Assembly (NCBI GenBank): GCA_937960895.1 | Contig: CALCJD010000094.1 | Span: forward strand, 38,097-102,096 | Length of the DNA: 64,000 bases | Reading direction: 5' to 3' | From: an uncultured Spartobacteria bacterium | GTDB taxonomy: Bacteria > Verrucomicrobiota > Verrucomicrobiia > Chthoniobacterales > Terrimicrobiaceae | In this document: positions 1-9,291 of the stretch, piece after piece | How positions within the stretch are numbered: the stretch's first letter is position 1 | Layout of the letters: every line of letters begins with the position of its first letter | Made by a program: the position numbers and the translations under genes | Notes under the pieces: model-generated | Seen by the model: only the letters and a program-made list of their open reading frames with translations | Told to the model about the DNA's origin: nothing | Databases searched by the model: none

Positions 1-573
<573 letters not shown>

Positions 574-684
574 AACGTGGCGGACGGAGGGACCGGCGGA
601 TGCGCCGAAAGGGACAGCGGTCCCGGCCGGCCGGTCCGCCTCCGATTCCGGGTTTTGATCCCGCCGCGCAAACGGAGTTTTTCC

Positions 685-1137
685 ATGAAAATCGGCATCG
701 CGACAGACCACGGAGGCTTTGGCCTCAAGGAGGAATTGGTGGGACGCCTCAAGGCGGCCGGCCACGAGGTCGTCGATTTCGGCGCGCATCACCTGGCGCC
801 GGGCGACGACTACCCCGACTACGTTCTGCCGCTGGCCCGGGCTGTCACCTCCGGTGAGGTCGAACGGGGCATTGCGATCTGCGGCAGCGGAGTGGGCGCC
901 TCCGTCTGCGCCAACAAGGTTCCCGGGGTCCGGGCCGCCCTCATTCACGACCATTTTTCCGCCAAGCAGGGGGTGGAGGATGATCACATGAACATCCTCT
1001 GCATGGGCGGCCGCACCGTGGGACCGGAGGTCGCATGGGATCTGGTGAAAACCTATCTCGAAGCCTCCTACAGCACGGAGGAGAGGCACCTCCGCAGACT
1101 GGGGAAGGTGGCGGAAATCGAACAGGGGAAACGCTGA
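685..1137 (+). CDS. rpiB: ribose-5-phosphate isomerase B
   Basis: A 150-residue protein of the RpiB/LacAB family. It interconverts ribose-5-phosphate and ribulose-5-phosphate in the cytosolic pentose phosphate pathway. It begins MKIGIATDHGGFGLK, with the family's early D-H-G-G, and carries the active-site loop GSGVGASVCANK with the catalytic Cys, followed by HDHFSAKQGVEDDHMN and the C-terminal R-H-x-R-R-L. The frame is open upstream, but ATG 685 is chosen because it gives the normal family N-terminus and has GGAG seven bases before it, one of few clear Shine-Dalgarno sites in this window. It lies just downstream of pgi on the same strand and may be cotranscribed with it. Confidence 0.95.
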   Translation: MKIGIATDHGGFGLKEELVGRLKAAGHEVVDFGAHHLAPGDDYPDYVLPLARAVTSGEVERGIAICGSGVGASVCANKVPGVRAALIHDHFSAKQGVEDDHMNILCMGGRTVGPEVAWDLVKTYLEASYSTEERHLRRLGKVAEIEQGKR

Positions 1138-1172
1138 CCGGCCTGACGCACGACCGGCAATGACCGGGACCG

Positions 1173-1310
1173 CTACTTCGTGGCAATCAGGTAAAAAAGG
1201 ACACTGAGAACCACCCCGCCTCCGGAAAGCATCAGGAGGACCTTTGTTTTCTGCCACCGTTTGTAGCGGATGGCAGGGATTCTCCGTCGGCCGTAATTGT
1301 AGGCGCGCAT
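1173..1310 (-). CDS. small single-pass membrane protein, 45 aa, hypothetical
   Basis: A short reverse-strand frame encodes MRAYNYGRRRIPAIRYKRW and then a hydrophobic stretch (LMLSGGGVVLSVLFYLIA, about residues 28-44), ending TK. A basic N-terminal tail followed by one membrane span is the usual look of a tail-anchored or signal-anchor microprotein with a cytosolic N-terminus. A perfect TATAAT lies on the same strand at 1319-1324, eight bases before the ATG; the -35 region is poor and there is no Shine-Dalgarno, so a nearly leaderless transcript is possible. It is convergent with rpiB. I recognise no family, and this could be chance; the basic tail, clean hydrophobic helix and -10 box together make it worth listing. 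Confidence 0.4.
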   Translation of the reverse strand: MRAYNYGRRRIPAIRYKRWQKTKVLLMLSGGGVVLSVLFYLIATK

Positions 1311-1772
1311 CAGGTCGCATTATAAGGCGGGACGGAGGGAATTTCCATCGTTTTGTTGAAAAGACGAGGGTTGCGAAGAATGACGTCCGCGCGCCCGCAG
1401 AGGTGCGATTCCCCTGCATGAAGCATCGGCGGGAAAAGACACACCGGGATTTGAAGACTTCGTTGCGCAGCGGGGAGAACCTGCCGCACATCGTGGGAGA
1501 TCCCCAGGCGGAACGACAGGATATGACTCGGGAACAGGCGGCGGCTTTCCAAAAGCCGGGCGACCGAGAGCTGCGGGTTTGGAATGATGAGTCCGACCAG
1601 GGCCGGACGCATTGATCCCGGTTTTTTGGGGGAGGATCCGACCCCGACGTGGGGGATCCGTTTTTCCCGATCTTGCGCGCCGGCCCCGGCGATGCCAATC
1701 TGGGACGTGTCCAGTCACTCCGGATCCGGGTCCGAAAATGATAAGGAATGCTACAGTGCATCCTATCTGGCC
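1311..1772. other. stretch without a confident gene; open frames on both strands
   Basis: About 460 bases between the 45-residue ORF and the next gene. A reverse frame (1612 to 1310, 100 codons) and a forward frame ending at 1615 overlap in the same codon register. The forward translation is rich in R, E, D and K, and the reverse one is hydrophobic, as expected when one is the shadow of the other. Neither resembles a family I know, neither has a ribosome-binding site, and the forward frame lacks a convincing start. I see no tRNA, tmRNA, RNase P or SRP signature. It may be a decayed gene or a lineage-specific one. Confidence 0.3.
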
Positions 1773-2123
1773 ATGGACGCCCGGCAGCGCCAACCGTCGA
1801 ATGTCCCCTCGCAAGTCCGGCGTCCCCGCGGACGGGTTCGCCTCCTTTTTCTTCTGCTGATTCTCGGGACGTTGGCTTATGTGCAACGCGCGCGGATTTT
1901 TTCCTGGATGGAGTCCGTTCCCGGCGGGGCGACCTTGGTTCAGGAGATTCGAAGCCGATGGGCTCCGGAGGATTCCGGAGGACTTCCGGGAGTGGCCGGG
2001 TCATGGAATGCCACCGGAACCACGTTTTCCTCCGGACAGGGATTCGGGACGGTCATGCCGGACGACGGTGCGGACACGTTTCGGGTGGTGCCTGCGCCGC
2101 AGGAGGAATCCGGGGAGCGCTAA
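1773..2123 (+). CDS. hypothetical membrane-anchored protein, 116 aa
   Basis: Start ATG 1773 gives a basic N-terminus (MDARQRQPSNVPSQVRRPRG), one membrane span at about residues 23-40 (LLFLLLILGTLAYVQRA) and a roughly 75-residue extracytoplasmic tail rich in G, P, S and T with no recognisable domain. The positive residues before the span and the lack of a signal-peptidase site suggest a type II (N-in) anchor. It is convergent with the DUF2723 glycosyltransferase, whose stop lies 38 bases downstream. No function can be proposed. Codon use matches the neighbours, which supports it being a real gene. Confidence 0.55.
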   Translation: MDARQRQPSNVPSQVRRPRGRVRLLFLLLILGTLAYVQRARIFSWMESVPGGATLVQEIRSRWAPEDSGGLPGVAGSWNATGTTFSSGQGFGTVMPDDGADTFRVVPAPQEESGER

Positions 2124-2161
2124 AGTCGGCCCAAAGCGCGCCACTCCCTCGGGCGGACTCA

Positions 2162-5041
2162 CTATTTGGGGGGAGCCTGGGCCGGGAGGTGTGTCGGGGT
2201 GGCGATGAGTTTTTGAAATTCCGGGTCATCCCGCCACGGGGCAAACAGCGCGGATTCGCGGAATCCTTCCCGGACCTCCGGTCCGCCCAATTCCACGGCA
2301 CGTTCCGCCGCCTTGTAGAAGCCGTCCTTGTCCTTCCTTTCAAAATAGGCGCGGGCCAGCAGGAGGTGATTGGTGACGTTGGAGCTTTCCAGTTCCGTGA
2401 GCCGTTTTGCCGGTTCGAGGGACCCGGCGATGTCCTTCACGGCCTCGTAGTGGGCGATGAGGAAGCGCATCATGTCGGCGTCGTCCGGAAAGTCCCGGAG
2501 GGCGCGTTCGACAAGGGGCTGCACCTTGTTGGTTTCGGCAATCTCGTCGTGAATCTTGATCAGTTGCCGGAGGGTTTCGCCGCTGCGCGGTTGGGCGGCG
2601 AGCTTTTCGTTCAGCTTCCGGATTTCGGTATCGGCCGCCTGCCGCAGGGCGGCGACGGAACGCAATCCGTGGGCGGTGAAGTTGTTGGGATCGCCGGCGA
2701 GAAGGTTGTCGAAAAGCTGCAGCGGGGTTTCGTAATCTCCCTGATCCCACAGATAAGCGGACAGCGCGACAACACTCTCGAGGTTTTCCGGCCAGAGCTC
2801 GATGGCTTCGCGGTAGGCCGCCATGGCTTCCTTGTCCATCTTGCGATGCCGGTAGATGTTGGCCAGGCTCTGCCGGAGTTTGGAGAAGGAGCGCTTGGCG
2901 TCGTAGTCCTTGTGGAAATTGGGATCGCTCAGCAGCTTTTTCCGATATTCCTTCCAGAAGGCGAAATCCCGGGCGACATCCTCCGGGGTGATCGGCACCT
3001 TGGTCTTGTTCAGCTTGTAGATCAGGCCGTGCGGAGTGGCGTAGTCGTACGTCCACTCGATGGGGAAACTTTCCTCGATGAAAAAGTCGTGTTCGTCCCG
3101 GTTCTTTTCCCAGAGCAGACGAAGGGCCGTGCTGAAGAGGATCGTGTTCTGATCGATCTTGCGGGAGGTCCCGGCGTTTTTCGCCTCGGCGGCCTCTTTT
3201 TTGACGGCTTCCCGGATTTCCTCCAGGGTGGGAAGCTCAATGGGTTTTTCCGGATAGGTGTGCTGCCGGCCCAGCCAGCGTTCAAACGCGGTGCGGGGTT
3301 CGGGCCGGTCCGTGGTGTAGTGGTCGCGCAGATAGCGCATGTAGTTCGGCTCGCCGAGGGCGTTCTGGGTGATGATGTAGAGGTCCCGACGATCAAAGGA
3401 CGGATCCACCTTGACGCTCGGGGGCTGCAGGCTTTCGCCCAGAATCATGTAGGTGGGCACAAACCGCCCGGCATCCGTGCCGCCGATCATGATGCTCCCC
3501 CGGGGCAGATCCTTCAGCATGTCGTAGCCATACATCCATCCAAACCAGCGTCCGCGCTGATTGCAGGAGGCTTCGCTGTTCCGGAAGGTGAAAACCGGCA
3601 GGATGAGAAGCGCGGGAGCCAGCCAGAAGTACACCGGACGCCGCCCGGTGAGCTTCAGGAGGATGAGGCCGATGCCGAGTCCGGAGAGCAGCGCAAAGAT
3701 GAGGTTGGTGTAGGTGTGGTACGGCATGTGCAACCACCAGCCGGCATTGTCCGTCTCCGCATCCATCGTCATGGGCTGGAAAAAGGCGGCCAGGACAAAC
3801 GCAAGATGAAGGAGGTAGATCCAGACGCGCTTTTCCAGTGCCAGGCGGAAGACAAAAAGTATGGAGGCGAAATAGCCGATGATGGCCAGTGGCGAGAAGG
3901 CCTTGCTCATTTGCAGCCAGAAGAAGCCGATCCAAAGCTGGGCCAGTTCCAGCGAGGTGGGGCGGCGGTAGATGCCCACCTGCTGGGGTTTTTCATCGGG
4001 TTCGCCGGATTTGCGATAGGTGCCCATCAGACGCCCGAGGGATTTGAGGCAGAGATCGGAAAGGCTGCCGCTGTATTGGGAGCGATTGATCGAGAAATAA
4101 AATCCCTCCGGCGTGCGGGTGTATCCCCAGTTCATCGGCGGGTTGGTGCTCGAGGCAAAGGGCATGTAGGCGTAGGGAAGAAGACCCAGGGCGACCACGA
4201 AGGGGAGGTAGGCGATGAGGCGCCAGCGGATGCGGCCCCGGCGCAGCCAGACGAAGATGCCAAAGGCCGGCATGGCGCAATAGAAGAAGCGCAGGGCGGT
4301 CCGGAGGAGGCTGGGATCCGGAACGGCGTCCGGGTCGGACGAGGTGGCGGAAAGGATGGCGAAACCGAGGAAGACGAGCAGGACGGTGAGAAGTCCGGCA
4401 AAGAACCAGTCGAGCAGCATCCGGCGGCGCAGCAGCAGGATGAGCAGGTAGGGCATGGGGGCCAGGGTGAGAATGAGGTGGTGATTCGAGAACGCCAGCG
4501 CCAGAACGAAAAACGCCGCGAGCATGAGCCCGTCCCTCCACGGCTGATGCACCCACATGTAGCAGAGCACGAAGAAGATTCCGACCAGCAGCGCGTGCAG
4601 CGTGTAGACCTCGGTGATGACGGCCTGAGACCACATCGACTCGCTGAGGGCGAGCATCAGGGAAAAGGCCAGGGCGACGATTGCGGGAACCCAACGCAGC
4701 GGACCGGTCAGGATTTTCTCAAAACACCAATGCTGGATGTTACAGAGCAGTCCGGCGCACAGCCCGACGGCCAGCGCGCCGCAGACGCCGCTGAAGATGT
4801 TGATTTCCCAGGCGGCGTTGCCGAGCGGGAGCAGTTGAAAGAGCCAGGCCAGGATGGTCCAGAGCGGATATCCGGTGGGATGCGGGACGCCGAAGTTTTG
4901 CGCCGCCACAAGAAATTCCCCGGAGTCGAGCAGGGTGACGCTGGGCGCGGCGGACCAGATGTACAATACCAGGCTCAGGAAGCCGGCCACGGCGGCCGTG
5001 AGGGCGTCAAGGGGCTGCCAGATGGAAAGGAGTCGCTTCAT
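2162..5041 (-). CDS. DUF2723 (GT117-type) membrane glycosyltransferase with C-terminal TPR region
   Basis: A 959-residue inner-membrane protein. The N-terminal half (about residues 15-450) is a multi-span GT-C type module opening with LLDSGEFLVAAQNFGVPHPTG; an early Asp in this first loop (D39 here) is characteristic of DUF2723 and lies where GT-C enzymes keep their catalytic acid. Known members are protein O-mannosyltransferase-like, using lipid-linked sugar on the outer face of the membrane; that this one glycosylates proteins is inference. The C-terminal ~260 residues are soluble, with TPR-like helix pairs (AMAAYREAIELWPENLESVV), usual for this family. The start ATG overlaps the stop of the upstream fusion glycosyltransferase as ATGA, so the two are translationally coupled and probably use the same lipid-linked donor. 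Confidence 0.85.
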   Translation of the reverse strand: MKRLLSIWQPLDALTAAVAGFLSLVLYIWSAAPSVTLLDSGEFLVAAQNFGVPHPTGYPLWTILAWLFQLLPLGNAAWEINIFSGVCGALAVGLCAGLLCNIQHWCFEKILTGPLRWVPAIVALAFSLMLALSESMWSQAVITEVYTLHALLVGIFFVLCYMWVHQPWRDGLMLAAFFVLALAFSNHHLILTLAPMPYLLILLLRRRMLLDWFFAGLLTVLLVFLGFAILSATSSDPDAVPDPSLLRTALRFFYCAMPAFGIFVWLRRGRIRWRLIAYLPFVVALGLLPYAYMPFASSTNPPMNWGYTRTPEGFYFSINRSQYSGSLSDLCLKSLGRLMGTYRKSGEPDEKPQQVGIYRRPTSLELAQLWIGFFWLQMSKAFSPLAIIGYFASILFVFRLALEKRVWIYLLHLAFVLAAFFQPMTMDAETDNAGWWLHMPYHTYTNLIFALLSGLGIGLILLKLTGRRPVYFWLAPALLILPVFTFRNSEASCNQRGRWFGWMYGYDMLKDLPRGSIMIGGTDAGRFVPTYMILGESLQPPSVKVDPSFDRRDLYIITQNALGEPNYMRYLRDHYTTDRPEPRTAFERWLGRQHTYPEKPIELPTLEEIREAVKKEAAEAKNAGTSRKIDQNTILFSTALRLLWEKNRDEHDFFIEESFPIEWTYDYATPHGLIYKLNKTKVPITPEDVARDFAFWKEYRKKLLSDPNFHKDYDAKRSFSKLRQSLANIYRHRKMDKEAMAAYREAIELWPENLESVVALSAYLWDQGDYETPLQLFDNLLAGDPNNFTAHGLRSVAALRQAADTEIRKLNEKLAAQPRSGETLRQLIKIHDEIAETNKVQPLVERALRDFPDDADMMRFLIAHYEAVKDIAGSLEPAKRLTELESSNVTNHLLLARAYFERKDKDGFYKAAERAVELGGPEVREGFRESALFAPWRDDPEFQKLIATPTHLPAQAPPK

Positions 5042-8000
5042 TTTTTCTCGAGGGCGAGACGGATGGTGCGCCAGGCGGCTTCGATGGCGATGCCGATGGT
5101 CATTTTGGTTTCCCCGTCCCGCCGTTCCGTGAAGATGATGGGAACCTCGACCAGACGGGCGCCGGACTGCCAGAGGGTGTGGTGCAGTTCCACCTGAAAC
5201 CCGTATCCCTCCGTGCGGAACCGCTTCCAGTCCAGCTTGCGCAGAACGGAAACCCGAAGGGCCTTGAAGCCGCTGGTGGCGTCGGTGAGCGGCATGCCCG
5301 TGACGAGGCGGACGAAGCGGGAGGCGCCCGTGCTCAGGAAGAGCCGGTTTTCGGGCCAGTTCATCACCCGCACGCCGCCGAGATAACGCGAGCCGATCGC
5401 GGCGTCGGCGCCCTCGTCCAGCGCGGCGATCAGGCGGGGAATGTCCGCGGGATCGTGGGAAAGGTCCGCGTCCATCTCAAGGCAGGCATCGTAGTCGCGT
5501 TCAAAGGCCCAGTGGAATCCCTCGCGATAGGCGCTGCCCAGGCCCAGCTTGCCGGATCGCGCAAGCAGGTGGAGCCGTTTTCCGAAGAGCGGATGCTGAC
5601 GCACAAGGTCTCCGGTGCCGTCCGGCGAACCGTCGTCCACGACAAGGACCTCAACGGTTTCGTGGGCCGCAAAAACCTTCTCCAGCGTGCGCGGCAGGCT
5701 CTTTGCCTCGTTGTAGGTGGGAATCACCACGATGGGACGGCGAATCGGCGGACGGTCCACGTCAATCCGAACCTTGGGCGTCTGGACGAGCCCGGGGGTC
5801 TCATTCAGCCACTCACGCAACGACCGGGCGGGAATCGGCAGCCGCACCGCCAGAAGGAGCGCGCCGAGTCCGAGCCAGCCGGCGGCGGAGAGGAACAGGA
5901 ATCCATTGTACCACCACGGAGGAGAAAACCGCAGGGTGATGGGTTCGGCGGGGTCGTCGACCCTCACGGCCAGGAAGGCTCCGTCGGCCTGCGCGACGGG
6001 CACGGGACGGGAACCCGCCTGGGCGGTCCAGTCGGGATGAAACGCCTCCGGAATGATGACCCATCCGGTGGAACCGGGGGCCGAAAGGGCGATTTCCTGG
6101 TAGTTCTGATTGCGCGGCTGGGAAAGGGCCGCCGGGAGGAATTTGCGGTCGGAATTGGCCGTCGCCGGCTTGTCGAGAATGGGTTCCTCCGGTCCCATGG
6201 TGCCCACCCGTCCGTCGCGGGGCAGCGGGGCGTTGGGCATCTCGTAGAGGACGACCAGCCCCTGCGATTCCAACGAGAGGCCGGCGCGGGTGATGTGCTC
6301 GAGGGACGCGGAGCCGCTGATGAAATTCCGGGCGACGAAGGCCGGGGCCAGCGAGGTCGGGTTTTCCAGAATGACAAAGTTGTCGTTCTCGAAGACCGGA
6401 TTGAGGAATTTTCGGAAGCGTTCCTGGGATTCGGGGGGGATGTCCGGATCGTTCTTGTCGATGAAAACGTAGGTGACGCCTCCCAGATTCAGGTAGGCCT
6501 TCAGCAGATGGGGCAGGGTCTGGGCGGTGACCTGCAGGTAATTCATGCCGCTCACCATGAGATAGGAATTGAAGGCCTCCGAGGTGAGCCCCCGTTGGGA
6601 GAGGTGCGGAATCAGAAGGTAAAAATACCGGCCGGAAAGCGGAAAGACCCGTCCGTCGCGGGGGGCTTCCGCCAGAAAACGGGCGGCCTCCTCGAAGTCG
6701 GCGAACACCCGGCGGTCCATGGGACCGGCGAAAAAATTCTTCCAGTAGGGGCTCACATCCCAAAACGCAACGGCACAAAGCCCCGCAGCGAGGGAGCGAC
6801 GAATGACCGCGCTGGAAATGCGCGCCGCCAGAAGCGGCACGGCGCAGCCCGTCGCCGCCACGAAGAAGAAAAATCCCGGAACCTGGGAGAAATCGTGCGG
6901 AGCGCGCAGATCCGCGTAAAAGGGCAGCCATTCGATGAGGCGGAAACCCGGCACAATCAGATAAACCGCCACCGCCGCGCTCCCGATCATCATCCGGCCG
7001 GGCAGGTCGGACGGCAGCAGCCGGAAAATCACCCATCCTTGCGCGACGAGAAGAAACCAGGACAGGGCCACGGACACATCCAGCGTCTCATTGGCCAGTT
7101 TGAGATATTCCAGCTGTCCCAACAGCACGGGACGCGGTCCGAAGGACAGCCAGTGGGCCGCCAGAACCAGCCCGACCAGGGTCCGGAACGACAATCCGAG
7201 GGACGAGTGGTAGAGGCCGTCCGGGCGCAGGACGAGAACGAGGGCCATCAGGAGAAGGGGGATCAGCCCGAGGTAATTGCCGCCGAAGGACGACCAGGCT
7301 TCGAACTGCGGGGCCATGCCCCGGGTCAGCATTCCGTCACGGTCAAACCACAGGATATTGCTCTTCAGCGAAAAAACGGACTGCCAGGCGTCAAACGGCG
7401 CAAGTTCAAAAAGGGTGACAATGCGCATTTCCCGCACCGCGGGAAGGATGGGGAGGACGCCGAGAATGAGAACGGCGAAGATGCTGGCCAGCAGGGCCGC
7501 CGGAGGAAGCCGCCAGGTGCGCTGTTTCCACAACCAGAGCACAATCGCATATCCGACAGCCAGCGGCAGGAGCAGGAAGGCGGCCTTGCCGTAGGTCAGC
7601 AGCAGAAGGGCGTAAACGGCCCCGAACAGGAGACCGTTCCACCGGTTGGGGGTTTCGATGAGAAGGGTGAGCCGGAGCAGGACAAACGGAATCACCGCGA
7701 AGGCGGCCACAAAAACCAGGTGCTCGACATGGATGAGGCGCAGGTACAAGGGGGAGCCCAGAAGAAAGGCCACCGAGGCGGCCGCTCCGGCCAGGGAGTC
7801 CGCCGTCAAGCGGCGCACCCAGAAAAAGACCCCCAGCGCCGCGAGGAAGGTGAGGCCGAGGGCGGCAATTTTCGGACCGGCAAAGAGACCGGCGAATTTG
7901 ACGCCCACCAGGAGGGGAAGCATGGTCCCCAGGGTGGTCAGATGGGGGGCCAGCGAGCTGCCCTGCAGAAAGTTCGGTGTCCACCAGGGCGGTCCGCCCA

Positions 8001-8148
8001 CGCTTTTCCAGCCTTCGGCATAGTCCAGAGCCTTGGCCGTATTGGCCAGCAGTTCCTGATTGGAGGGGGGCTGCTGCAGCCAGAAAGCCCCCAGGACGGC
8101 CAGAAGAATCGCGCCGAAAAGACAGACAAACAGAAAACTGCGATTCAT
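5038..8148 (-). CDS. YfhO-like multi-span membrane protein fused to a polyprenol-phosphate mannose synthase domain
   Basis: A 1036-residue fusion. Residues 1-790 form a GT-C/YfhO-like membrane protein with about a dozen spans (first span FLFVCLFGAILLAVLGAFW) and a large extracytoplasmic domain. Residues 805-1036 are a GT2 domain of the DPM1 type: PIVVIPTYNEAKSLP, the VVDDGSPDGTG nucleotide site, the EMDADLSHDP metal motif and the late EGYGFQVELH and RRDGETKM blocks. The GT2 part would make polyprenyl-phosphate-hexose from a nucleotide sugar in the cytosol; the membrane part would use a lipid-linked sugar outside. Joining both in one chain is unusual. ATG 8148 is preferred over an upstream in-frame extension because it starts directly with a signal-anchor. 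It lies between the heptose kinase and the DUF2723 gene on one strand. Confidence 0.82.
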   Translation of the reverse strand: MNRSFLFVCLFGAILLAVLGAFWLQQPPSNQELLANTAKALDYAEGWKSVGGPPWWTPNFLQGSSLAPHLTTLGTMLPLLVGVKFAGLFAGPKIAALGLTFLAALGVFFWVRRLTADSLAGAAASVAFLLGSPLYLRLIHVEHLVFVAAFAVIPFVLLRLTLLIETPNRWNGLLFGAVYALLLLTYGKAAFLLLPLAVGYAIVLWLWKQRTWRLPPAALLASIFAVLILGVLPILPAVREMRIVTLFELAPFDAWQSVFSLKSNILWFDRDGMLTRGMAPQFEAWSSFGGNYLGLIPLLLMALVLVLRPDGLYHSSLGLSFRTLVGLVLAAHWLSFGPRPVLLGQLEYLKLANETLDVSVALSWFLLVAQGWVIFRLLPSDLPGRMMIGSAAVAVYLIVPGFRLIEWLPFYADLRAPHDFSQVPGFFFFVAATGCAVPLLAARISSAVIRRSLAAGLCAVAFWDVSPYWKNFFAGPMDRRVFADFEEAARFLAEAPRDGRVFPLSGRYFYLLIPHLSQRGLTSEAFNSYLMVSGMNYLQVTAQTLPHLLKAYLNLGGVTYVFIDKNDPDIPPESQERFRKFLNPVFENDNFVILENPTSLAPAFVARNFISGSASLEHITRAGLSLESQGLVVLYEMPNAPLPRDGRVGTMGPEEPILDKPATANSDRKFLPAALSQPRNQNYQEIALSAPGSTGWVIIPEAFHPDWTAQAGSRPVPVAQADGAFLAVRVDDPAEPITLRFSPPWWYNGFLFLSAAGWLGLGALLLAVRLPIPARSLREWLNETPGLVQTPKVRIDVDRPPIRRPIVVIPTYNEAKSLPRTLEKVFAAHETVEVLVVDDGSPDGTGDLVRQHPLFGKRLHLLARSGKLGLGSAYREGFHWAFERDYDACLEMDADLSHDPADIPRLIAALDEGADAAIGSRYLGGVRVMNWPENRLFLSTGASRFVRLVTGMPLTDATSGFKALRVSVLRKLDWKRFRTEGYGFQVELHHTLWQSGARLVEVPIIFTERRDGETKMTIGIAIEAAWRTIRLALEKK

Positions 8149-8242
8149 CGGAGATGCTTTAAAGGCAAGGTGCGATCTTGTCGAGTGATCTAGGCGGACC
8201 GCCCGGAATGAGCGCCTCCCGGGAAGGGACGTGTGGGGCTGC

Positions 8243-9262
8243 TTATCGGGCCGGGATGTATTGCGGCGGGTCGTGGCTGTAGATGATGGAGGCTCCGTCG
8301 GACTCGAACCGGAAATCCACTTCATCCAACCCGCGGAGGGCCGCGCGGACGGCGGACTGGTGTTTCTTTTCGACGAGCAGCATGAGAAAGCCGCCGGATC
8401 CGGCGCCTCCGACCTTGCCGCCCAAGGCGCCGTGTTTCAACGCCGCCTCATAATACTGGTCGATCGTGGAATTGGAAATTTTCGACGAGAGCTGTTTTTT
8501 CAGGCTCCAGGCCTCGTGGAGGAGGGCGCCGAAGTTTTTCAGCAGCTTTCGCCCACGCTGGGCGGAGAGCACTTCCTGGGCTTCGTCGACCTGGGCCGCC
8601 ATGCGTTCGAGCTGGTCGTCAATTTCCCGCCGACGGGTGTTGTCGAGCTGCTCCGCCACCACCTCCGAGGCCAGGCGGGTGATGCGGGTGTAGAAGAGCA
8701 TGAGGGAATCCTCCAGAAGCTGGCGGTTTTCCCGCGAAAGGATCACCGGACTGACACGAATGCCCTGGGAGTCCGCGCGAATGATGTTGAACCCCCCCAG
8801 CGCGGAATGCAGTTGGTCCTGGATGCCCACGTTCTCCTTGAGGATCTCCTGTTCGATGTAAATCGCCTGGTCGGCAAGGGCGCGGCGCCCGACAAATTTT
8901 CCCTGATAGGCGTAACAGGCGTTGAGAAAGGCGACGGTGAAGGCCGACGAGGACCCCAGGCCGGTACGCGCGGGCAGATCGGCAAAAATGTGGATGTCCA
9001 GCATGTCGTCCAGCTTCAATTCCTGCAGGACCGCCCGAACGCTGGGGTGTTCGATTTCTTCAACGCGCCGAACCGCCTCGGCCTTGGCGTAACTGACCCG
9101 GATGCGATGCTCGAAGAACGGCGACCCCCGGTTGATCGTCACCAGGATGTACTTGTCAATGGTCGTGCCAAGCACCGCGCCGGGTTTGCGAAGGAAGTAG
9201 TCCGGATAATCGGTGCCTCCCCCGAAAAAGGACAGGCGCAGGGGCGATCTTGAAATTATCAC
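8243..9262 (-). CDS. hddA: GHMP-family sugar kinase, D-glycero-D-manno-heptose 7-phosphate kinase-like
   Basis: A 339-residue cytosolic GHMP kinase. It opens (V)IISRSPLRLSFFGGGTDYPD, the substrate-binding start shared by HddA and its relatives, has the ATP-binding loop LPARTGLGSSSAF (residues 97-109) and the late GGAGSGGF loop. HddA phosphorylates heptose-7-phosphate at C1 on the way to GDP-heptose for S-layer or capsule glycans; fucokinase-like specificity is an alternative. The start is GTG, giving the family N-terminus. It is divergent from the HddC-like nucleotidyltransferase with only about 30 bases between likely starts, so kinase and nucleotidyltransferase are probably co-controlled. 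gmhA and gmhB are not in the window. Confidence 0.8.
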   Translation of the reverse strand: MIISRSPLRLSFFGGGTDYPDYFLRKPGAVLGTTIDKYILVTINRGSPFFEHRIRVSYAKAEAVRRVEEIEHPSVRAVLQELKLDDMLDIHIFADLPARTGLGSSSAFTVAFLNACYAYQGKFVGRRALADQAIYIEQEILKENVGIQDQLHSALGGFNIIRADSQGIRVSPVILSRENRQLLEDSLMLFYTRITRLASEVVAEQLDNTRRREIDDQLERMAAQVDEAQEVLSAQRGRKLLKNFGALLHEAWSLKKQLSSKISNSTIDQYYEAALKHGALGGKVGGAGSGGFLMLLVEKKHQSAVRAALRGLDEVDFRFESDGASIIYSHDPPQYIPAR

Positions 9263-9291
9263 GCCGCTCCTATAGACAGCCTTTTCAATTT

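Noticed and set aside
1748..5197. Forward-strand frame of 1149 codons antisense to the DUF2723 gene
   Set aside because: It runs codon-on-codon opposite a real gene, is G/V/E/Q-rich and matches nothing. This is a known artefact of GC-rich codon use.
5179..8193. Forward-strand frame of 1004 codons antisense to the fusion glycosyltransferase
   Set aside because: Same register as the real gene; composition is that of a complement shadow.
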